27,253 nt of DNA. It comes from a virus. Positions 22,176-27,253 of the stretch are shown piece by piece. The stretch lies in the IMG/VR virus record IMGVR_UViG_3300034523_000191, positions 1-27,253 of that record. One strand, 5' to 3'. The notes under the pieces are model-generated. The model saw nothing but the letters and a program-made list of their open reading frames with translations, made no database searches and was not told the DNA's origin. Positions within the stretch are counted from its first letter, which is position 1; each line of letters opens with the position of its first letter. The position numbers were made by a program, and so were the translations under genes.

Positions 22176-22496
22176 ATGACCTTTCGCGAGGCTATGTCGG
22201 ACATGGATGAATCCCTGCTCGAGGAATTGGGCGATGAAGTCGAGATCGAGGGCTTCGCTGAGCCGGTGCAAGGGTTCATGTCGGTACCGTGGCAGCAGCC
22301 ACGGGTCGGCACGATCAACACCGGCTTGCGGCAGCCCGTGTTCTCGGTGCGCGTCGCCCAGGCCAATGGCATCAGGGAGGGCCTGCACCTGGTGTGTGAT
22401 CTCGCCCCGGCAGATGGCGGTGGACGGTACGTCATCGCCAAGCGCGAGCCTGATGGGAGCGGCTGGATCAACTTTGCCCTGCGGGAGGTGAAATGA
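22176..22496 (+). CDS. Head-tail joining protein (FII-like)
   Basis: A 106-aa protein after the capsid genes and before the minor tail protein, as lambda FII (117 aa). The sequence (MTFREAMSDMDESLLEELGDEV, then EPVQGFMSVPWQQ and the DGSGWINFALREV end) fits the phage head-tail attachment family in size and beta character. GGGGAGGG precedes the ATG. It overlaps the next gene by 4 bp. The assignment is based on position and general pattern more than on a strong motif. Confidence 0.6.
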   Translation: MTFREAMSDMDESLLEELGDEVEIEGFAEPVQGFMSVPWQQPRVGTINTGLRQPVFSVRVAQANGIREGLHLVCDLAPADGGGRYVIAKREPDGSGWINFALREVK

Positions 22497-23155
22497 GCGT
22501 TGGCAGCTATTACAAGCAGTCCGGCAGCACAGGCCTGATTACGCTGCAGGCCAACCCTCGGCAGGTCAAGGGATTCGAGCAGTTCGCCGGGCTGGTGCCC
22601 AAGGCGGTCGCTGCAGCGGAGCGCAGAGCCATCAACAAGACCCTGCGCTGGCTGCAGGGGCGCGTTGCCCGCTCGGTGGGCCAGCAAGAGCGCATTGCCA
22701 TCAAGGCCGTGCGGCAGCGCCTGCGAGCCTACAAGGCCGGTAGCAATGGCCAGGGCAAGCTGTGGTTCGGTCTCAATCCGATCGAGGCCAGCCGTGCGGG
22801 GCGGCCACGGCAGACCCGTGCGGGTGTCTCTGTGGCAGGGCGCCGCTATCAAGGCGCGTTTTACCGCCAGGTGTACGGCAGTAAAGCCGACATCTGGATC
22901 CGCACGGCCAGCAAGCACTTTGATGCGAGCGATTACCCAGACAGTGAAGTCTCCAAGGCTGGCGGGGCGAGTTCAGGCTGGATCGCTGAGAACGACAGTC
23001 GCTTCCCCCTGGCCAAGGCCAAGATCTCGCTGGAGGACGTCAGGCCTCACTTCGAGTCATGGACGAACAAGGCCCACCAGCGCCTGCTGGTGGTGATGGA
23101 GCAGGAGTTGAACTTCGAGATGGTCAAGCTTACACGGAGGGTCGGAAATGTCTGA
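22493..23155 (+). CDS. Prophage minor tail protein Z-like
   Basis: A 220-aa basic protein. The segment GFEQFAGLVPKAVAAAERRAINKTLRWLQ and the following VRQRLRAYKAG are typical of the minor tail protein Z family, found in lambda-type phages at the tail end next to the head. It should help complete and attach the tail. ATG 22493 overlaps the upstream stop (ATGA), and it overlaps the next gene by 8 bp. Confidence 0.78.
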   Translation: MSVGSYYKQSGSTGLITLQANPRQVKGFEQFAGLVPKAVAAAERRAINKTLRWLQGRVARSVGQQERIAIKAVRQRLRAYKAGSNGQGKLWFGLNPIEASRAGRPRQTRAGVSVAGRRYQGAFYRQVYGSKADIWIRTASKHFDASDYPDSEVSKAGGASSGWIAENDSRFPLAKAKISLEDVRPHFESWTNKAHQRLLVVMEQELNFEMVKLTRRVGNV

Positions 23156-23663
23156 CGATCCAATCTCCCTGGCCAGGGTGTATGCGGCGATGGAGGAAGC
23201 CATCACGCAGGCGATACAGGGTCTGTGCTATGTGGGCACGATGCCCGGAATGCTCACCGTCGTTGATTTGCCGGCGGTGGTGATCGAGCTCGCGGGGTTC
23301 GACGCTGCAGAGCGTGACCCCGGCACCGGAGAAGTGGCGGTTGAGGCTCGCTTCGAGGCACGGCCCATTGTTGGCGTCGAGGACGAAGATCACCTGCATG
23401 TCGTGGCGTTCATCGCTGCGCAGCTGGCCGTGCTGTTACGGCTGCAGACCTGGGGCATTGAAGTCGAGCCTGCACAGTTCGTCCGGGCGGAGAGGGACTG
23501 GAGTCGTCCGGAGTTGGACAGCATGGCGGTCTGGGTCGTCGAGTGGACCCAGATCATCTACCTCGGCGAGGAGGAGTGGCCCTGGCCAATCCAGCCCCCC
23601 GGCTCGCTGGTGCTAAAGGTCGGCCCCGACGCTGAGCCCGTCAGCCCGGAGGATCTGTCATGA
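23148..23663 (+). CDS. Probable tail terminator/completion protein
   Basis: A 171-aa protein between the Z-like gene and the baseplate spike gene. The order is that of tail-completion proteins (lambda U, P2 S or Mu gp37 analogues). It is mildly acidic, with alternating strand and helix segments (TVVDLPAVVIELAGFD, FEARPIVGVEDEDHL, FIAAQLAVLLRL, WVVEWTQIIYLGE) consistent with the terminator fold. No signature motif is certain. It overlaps both neighbours. Confidence 0.5.
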   Translation: MSDDPISLARVYAAMEEAITQAIQGLCYVGTMPGMLTVVDLPAVVIELAGFDAAERDPGTGEVAVEARFEARPIVGVEDEDHLHVVAFIAAQLAVLLRLQTWGIEVEPAQFVRAERDWSRPELDSMAVWVVEWTQIIYLGEEEWPWPIQPPGSLVLKVGPDAEPVSPEDLS

Positions 23664-24241
23664 GCTACGCATCCGCAATGCACGACCGGATGCTGGCCAG
23701 CCTGGTGATTCCCTGCCGGGTGGTCGCCGTCGACCTGGCCGCCGCGATGGTGCGGGTGTCGGACGGCAGCGGCTGGACCAGCGCCTGGGTACGCTGGCAC
23801 AGCCAGGCCGCCGGCAAGGCTCGCCACTGGCGAGCGCCAAGCCTGGATGAGCAGGGCGCACTGATCAGTCCCAGTGGCGAGCCTGCCCAGGGCACGTTCG
23901 TTCCAGGGCTGTACGGCAACGCCGGCCCGGCGCCGGACAACCGCGACCATGTCGAGGTCTGGCGTTTCGACGACGGTGGCTCCCTGGTCTACGACTGGCA
24001 GGCCAAGAGCTACACGATCGAGCTGCCCAGCGGCACGGTTACGGTGAAGGTCGGAGCCTCCCAGGCAGTGCTTACAGACGACGTCATCACGGCCCAGTCC
24101 TCGAGCATCACCGCCCAGGCCGACACGATCACGCTGACTGGCGCGGTCACGGTCAACGGAACACTGATGGTCACGGGCGACATCAACGGCGGGGGCAGGA
24201 TCATCGACACCGCCGGCAACACGGCAAACCACAAACACTGA
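23660..24241 (+). CDS. Baseplate spike protein gpV-like
   Basis: A 193-aa tail spike of the P2 gpV type. The N-terminal OB-like domain (about 15-100: VVAVDLAAAMVRVSDG ... PGLYGNAGPAPDN) is followed by a repeating beta-helix (about 115-180: ITAQSSSITAQADTITLTG, VTVNGTLMVTGDI) and ends with NTANHKH, the HxH motif that in P2 and phi92 spikes binds iron at the tip. It forms a trimeric needle that pierces the outer membrane. A terminator-like hairpin follows its stop. Confidence 0.9.
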   Translation: MSYASAMHDRMLASLVIPCRVVAVDLAAAMVRVSDGSGWTSAWVRWHSQAAGKARHWRAPSLDEQGALISPSGEPAQGTFVPGLYGNAGPAPDNRDHVEVWRFDDGGSLVYDWQAKSYTIELPSGTVTVKVGASQAVLTDDVITAQSSSITAQADTITLTGAVTVNGTLMVTGDINGGGRIIDTAGNTANHKH

Positions 24242-24245
24242 CCAC

Positions 24246-24268
24246 AGCCCGCCTAGTGCGGGCTTTTT
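24246..24268 (+). terminator. Intrinsic terminator inside the tail operon
   Basis: AGCCCGC (24246-24252) and GCGGGCT (24258-24264) with a 5-nt loop, then TTTT. It lies between the spike gene and the next tail gene, in the middle of what should be one late transcript, and overlaps no coding region. Confidence 0.75.
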
Positions 24269-24285
24269 CATGCCTGGAGGAAAGC

Positions 24286-24501
24286 ATGGCCAGAACACAG
24301 CAAGTGCCTGATGAGGGTAGCGAAGCGGCGCCGGTACCGCGCGGGCCGGTGACCTTCATCGATCAGGAGTACACCCGCCGCAAGTTGATCCTGCCCGACT
24401 GGGTGGAGCTTGAGGTGGTGCAGGGCCAGGTCACGATCAGCGGCGAGGACGCGGTGGGCCTGGCCTATATGCGCAACCGGTCCGACTTCAAGGAAGCCTG
24501 A
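24286..24501 (+). CDS. Small tail-module protein of unknown function
   Basis: A 71-aa protein at the ATG at 24286, with GGAGG upstream. It is Pro/Glu-rich at the N-terminus, then beta-rich (VTFIDQEYTRRKLILPDWVELEVVQGQV would be two to three strands). It lies between gpV- and gpW-like genes, where several Pseudomonas phages and R-type elements carry a small unassigned gene. It is the first gene after an intrinsic terminator. Confidence 0.6.
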   Translation: MARTQQVPDEGSEAAPVPRGPVTFIDQEYTRRKLILPDWVELEVVQGQVTISGEDAVGLAYMRNRSDFKEA

Positions 24502-24503
24502 CC

Positions 24504-24830
24504 GTGATAGGCATGGATCGTCGAACGGGCCAGCCAGTCTCCGGCCTGGGGCATCTGCGGCAGTCCATCGAGGACATCCTCACTACCACGGTGGGCAGTC
24601 GCCGGATGCGTCCTGAGTACGGTTGCCAGTTGCGGCGCTACGTCGACCTGCCGGTGAACGAAGGCTGGAAAAGTGCGGTGCAGGCCGAGGTGGCCCGTGC
24701 CCTGGGCCGTTGGGAACCGCGGCTGCAGCTGGAGCGGGTGCGGGTGCTTGCGGTCATCGACGGCAAGATCGACCTGCAGTTAACCGGCACGTACCTGGGT
24801 GACAGCGCAGTCTTGGAGGTGAGTGCATGA
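24504..24830 (+). CDS. Baseplate wedge protein gpW/gp25-like
   Basis: A 108-aa protein of the gp25/gpW baseplate family. It starts with GTG at 24504 (MIGMDRRTG is the usual start in P2-type members) and has the signature GLGHLRQSIEDILTTTVGSRRMRPEYG, in which the EPR-like core (here MRPEYG) is conserved. It links the central hub with the wedge. It overlaps gene J by 4 bp. Confidence 0.9.
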   Translation: MIGMDRRTGQPVSGLGHLRQSIEDILTTTVGSRRMRPEYGCQLRRYVDLPVNEGWKSAVQAEVARALGRWEPRLQLERVRVLAVIDGKIDLQLTGTYLGDSAVLEVSA

Positions 24831-25708
24831 GCGCAGTGGATCTATCGCAGCTCCCAGTGCCGCAGGTGTTGGAGAGCCTTGATTTCGAAGGGGTGTACGG
24901 CGAGGAGTTGCAGCGTTTTCGCCAGTACATGGGGGACAAATGGGATGCGCTGCTCGAGAGCGACCCGATCATCAAGCTCCTCGAGCTGGGCGCCTACCGG
25001 CGCATGCAGAACCGGGCACGGGTCAACGACGCGGCCAAGGCCCTGATGCTGGCCTATGCCCGAGGTGCGGATCTGGACCAGCTGGCCGCCAATGTGAACC
25101 TGCAGCGGCTAGTGGTGCAGGCCGAGGATCTCAATGCAGTGCCTCCGGTCGAGCGCGTCCTCGAGGCGGACGATGCGCTACGTGAGCGCGTGCAGCTGGT
25201 CTATGAGGGGCTGACCACCGCAGGACCGCGCAACAGCTACATCCTGCATGCCCGCAATGCCTCCGGGCGGGTGGCGGACGCGACAGCCGAAAGCCCGGCT
25301 CCGGCCGAGGTGGTGGTTACGGTGCTGGACCTAGAGGGCGCGGGCCTCGCGCCACCGGAGCTGCTGGAGACGGTTCGCGCATACCTGAGCGACGACGATG
25401 TGCGCCCGGTGGCTGATCGGCTCACGGTCCAGGCCGCCGAGATCCTGCCGTACCGGGTCGAGGCCCTGCTGTACAAGGCCGGCACGGGACCAGAGAACGA
25501 AGCCATCCTGGCGGCATGCAAGGCTCGGCTGCGGGCCTGGGTGAATCCCCGGCGCCGGCTGGGACTGGAGGTTTCGCGGTCCGGGATCGATGCCCAGTTG
25601 CACATCGACGGTGTGAGCCGGGTGGAACTGGTGGGATGGACGGACATCCGCCCCACGAAGGAACAGGCCGCATGGTGCGAGGCGATCGACGTGGCATGGG
25701 GTGGCTGA
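24827..25708 (+). CDS. Baseplate protein J-like
   Basis: A 293-aa baseplate J protein (P2 J 302 aa). Conserved parts include LLELGAYRRMQNRARVNDAAKALMLAYARG near residues 45-75, DLDQLAANVNLQRL, and the central YEGLTTAGPRNSYILHARNAS region (about 125-145). With gpW-like and gpI-like proteins it builds the wedge. Its ATG overlaps the W-like stop (ATGA). Confidence 0.92.
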   Translation: MSAVDLSQLPVPQVLESLDFEGVYGEELQRFRQYMGDKWDALLESDPIIKLLELGAYRRMQNRARVNDAAKALMLAYARGADLDQLAANVNLQRLVVQAEDLNAVPPVERVLEADDALRERVQLVYEGLTTAGPRNSYILHARNASGRVADATAESPAPAEVVVTVLDLEGAGLAPPELLETVRAYLSDDDVRPVADRLTVQAAEILPYRVEALLYKAGTGPENEAILAACKARLRAWVNPRRRLGLEVSRSGIDAQLHIDGVSRVELVGWTDIRPTKEQAAWCEAIDVAWGG

Positions 25709-25709
25709 C

Positions 25710-26318
25710 ATGAAAAGTCTGCTCCCCGTGAACAGCACCCAGCTGGAACGCGCCGTCGAGGTCGCCACGGAAGAGCTGACCGATATCCCTCTGCGGACCC
25801 TGTACAACCCCGACACCTGCCCGGCGCACCTGCTGTACCAGCTGGCCTGGGCCTGGTCGGTGGACCGCTGGGACGACACCTGGTCAGAGGCGGTCAAGCG
25901 CTCGGTGATCCGCTCCGCGTTCTTCGTGCATGCCCACAAGGGCACGATCGGCGCGCTTCGCCGGGTGGTCGAGCCGTTCGGCTACCTGATCGAAATCAAC
26001 GAGTGGTGGGAGCAGGTGCCACGGGGGACGCCGGGTACCTTCGGGCTGAAGATCGGCGTTTCGAACGGCGGCATCGATGAGGAAACCTACCGCGAACTGG
26101 GGTTGCTGTTGGATGACGCGCGCCCTGTCAGCCGCCACCTGACCGCCCTGCAGATCAGCCTCGAAACCAGCGGTGCCTTCTACGTGGCGGGCTCGCTGAG
26201 CGAAGGCGACGTACTGGACGTCTATCCGCCCGTGCAGCGCGACATTGTCGTCACCGGCTCGATTGGGCGCGGTGGCCGGGAACACACAATCGACACCCTG
26301 GACATTGCTCATGGTTGA
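25710..26318 (+). CDS. Tail protein I-like
   Basis: A 202-aa P2 gpI-type tail protein: TLYNPDTCPAHLLYQLAWAWSVD and HAHKGTIGALRRVVEPFGY are characteristic of the family. It connects the baseplate wedge with the tail fibre. The ATG at 25710 has GGGGTGG five bases upstream; the GTG at 25701 is an alternative start. It overlaps the tail fibre gene by 8 bp. Confidence 0.9.
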   Translation: MKSLLPVNSTQLERAVEVATEELTDIPLRTLYNPDTCPAHLLYQLAWAWSVDRWDDTWSEAVKRSVIRSAFFVHAHKGTIGALRRVVEPFGYLIEINEWWEQVPRGTPGTFGLKIGVSNGGIDEETYRELGLLLDDARPVSRHLTALQISLETSGAFYVAGSLSEGDVLDVYPPVQRDIVVTGSIGRGGREHTIDTLDIAHG

Positions 26319-27253
26319 CCAGAACTCACAGTTTTACGCCATCCTCACCAACGTGGGTGCGGCAAAGCAGGCCAACGCGGATGCCTTGGGCATCCCTTGG
26401 AACATTACGCAGATGGGCGTCGGCGATGCCAACGGCACCGATCCAACCCCCAACGCGACCCAGACCAGCCTGATCAAGGAATGGCGCCGGGCGCCGTTGA
26501 ACCAGTTGAAGGTGGACGACAAAGACCCGTCGATCATCATCGCGGAACAGATCATTCCGGCAGACGTGGGTGGCCACTGGATCCGCGAAATCGCGCTGTA
26601 CGATTCCGACGGCGACATGGTTGCCGTTGCGAACTGTGCGCCGACCTACAAGCCGTTACTCAGCCAGGGGTCGGGGCGCACCCAAGTCGTGCGCATGAAC
26701 CTGATAGTGAGCAGCTCGAGCAACGTGCAGCTCAAGATCGACCCGTCGGTGGTGCTCGCGACCCGTGAATATGTTGATGCGGCGATCTTGAATGTGCTGC
26801 CAAAGAACAAGACTGCTGGCACTTACACCCAAGTGACCATCAGCGAGCGCGGGGTTGTTCAACAGGGGGCCAATCCGACAACTTTGGGTGGCTACGGCAT
26901 TACAGACGCTTACACCAAAGCGGCCGTTGATACTGCGCTGGCTGGCAAGGCGAACAAGGCCACCACGCTGGGCGGCTACGGTATTGAAGATGCCTACACC
27001 AAAGCGGCCGTTGATACTGCGCTGGCTGGCAAGGCGAACAAAGCCACCACGCTGGGCGGCTACGGTATTGAAGATGCCTACACCAAAGCGGCCGTTGATA
27101 CTGCGCTAGCTAGCAAGCCGAACAAAGCCACCACGCTGGCCGGTTATGGTATTGAAGATGCCTACACCAAGTCGGCCACCGATGCTGCGCTGACAGCTAA
27201 AGCTGATAACGCTTTTATGATCGGCGAGCTTGGTAAGCGGTTATTTGTCGGCG
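26311..27253 (+). CDS. Tail fibre protein (3' end outside window)
   Basis: At least 314 codons, open to the end of the window. The N-terminal 150 residues (MVDQNSQFYAILTNVGAAKQ, GIPWNITQMGVGDANG, GHWIREIALYDSDGD, LATREYVDAAI) match the phage tail-fibre N-terminal (DUF3751/collar) domain that attaches to the baseplate, as in P2 gpH. From codon 190 four 28-residue repeats follow (TTLGGYGIEDAYTK with AAVDTALAGKANKA). The distal receptor-binding part is not in the window. A chaperone gene is expected downstream. Confidence 0.9.
   Translation, partial: MVDQNSQFYAILTNVGAAKQANADALGIPWNITQMGVGDANGTDPTPNATQTSLIKEWRRAPLNQLKVDDKDPSIIIAEQIIPADVGGHWIREIALYDSDGDMVAVANCAPTYKPLLSQGSGRTQVVRMNLIVSSSSNVQLKIDPSVVLATREYVDAAILNVLPKNKTAGTYTQVTISERGVVQQGANPTTLGGYGITDAYTKAAVDTALAGKANKATTLGGYGIEDAYTKAAVDTALAGKANKATTLGGYGIEDAYTKAAVDTALASKPNKATTLAGYGIEDAYTKSATDAALTAKADNAFMIGELGKRLFVG
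26878..27213 (+). repeat. Four tandem 84-bp repeats in the tail fibre gene
   Basis: Four in-frame units of 84 bp (26878-26961, 26962-27045, 27046-27129, 27130-27213) encode 28 residues each with core GYGI-DAYTK. Units 2 and 3 are nearly identical in DNA; units 1 and 4 have diverged. Long nearly identical units allow copy-number change by recombination. Confidence 0.9.

Noticed and set aside
23558-24298. A 246-aa minus-strand frame over the spike gene
   Set aside because: The plus strand encodes a clear gpV spike with terminal HxH motif; the reverse frame has no features of its own.
26878-27213. Tandem 84-bp repeats as a CRISPR or mobile element
   Set aside because: The repeats are in frame inside the tail fibre gene, contiguous without spacers and encode a conserved peptide unit.

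Overview
The window is GC-rich DNA from a Pseudomonas (probably P. putida-group) chromosome. It holds the left end and about two thirds of a temperate myophage prophage, preceded by a short non-phage segment of visibly lower GC. The assignment rests on codon use, PrtN-type and CII (CP76)-type regulators, and the tyrosine integrase type. No rRNA, tRNA or host housekeeping gene is present to fix the species.

Layout. (1) 1-1360: a two-gene plus-strand module, a protein with STAS-like and GHKL-ATPase regions (its 5' end lies outside the window) and a DUF4325-type STAS-like protein, closed by a bidirectional terminator. (2) 1360-1500: non-coding boundary with a strong 46-nt hairpin; the left attachment site should lie near here. 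(3) 1501-8572: a tightly coupled leftward early operon. Read from its promoter it encodes two unknown proteins, a PrtN-like activator, a membrane-anchored coiled-coil protein, a C5-cytosine DNA methyltransferase, a PAPS-reductase/DndC-like enzyme, several small accessory proteins including two related zinc-finger-like miniproteins, an excisionase and the integrase. (4) 8573-9739: the lysis-lysogeny switch, with a CI/S24 repressor leftward, a Cro-like protein rightward and five related 14-bp operators in two clusters. (5) 9955-14260: the rightward early operon, with CII-like regulator, TraR/DksA zinc-finger protein, a 916-aa primase-helicase, a 325-bp array of GTGTTGGGT repeats that looks like a replication origin, and a possible late antiterminator. 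(6) 14468-27253: late genes. A holin is followed by a G-rich candidate cos region, a lambda-type head module (Nu1, A, W, B, C with nested scaffold, D, E, FI/FII-like, Z, terminator-like), then a P2-type baseplate module (V, small protein, W/gp25, J, I) and a repeat-containing tail fibre that runs off the end.

How it works together. CI would bind operators overlapping both early promoters and hold the prophage silent. After derepression the left operon makes recombination and DNA-modification functions and the right operon makes CII, replication and late-activation functions. Late genes lie behind an intrinsic terminator, and another terminator lies inside the tail genes, which fits processive antitermination. 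The virion would be a contractile-tailed phage with a lambda-like capsid. Sheath, tube, tape measure and endolysin genes are not in the window and are expected further right.

The most interesting points are the repeat array next to the primase-helicase, the methyltransferase with four internal repeats coupled to a PAPS-reductase-like enzyme, the PL and PR promoters that match each other base for base in register, the GHKL/STAS module at the insertion boundary, and a CII start whose ribosome site sits in a hairpin loop.
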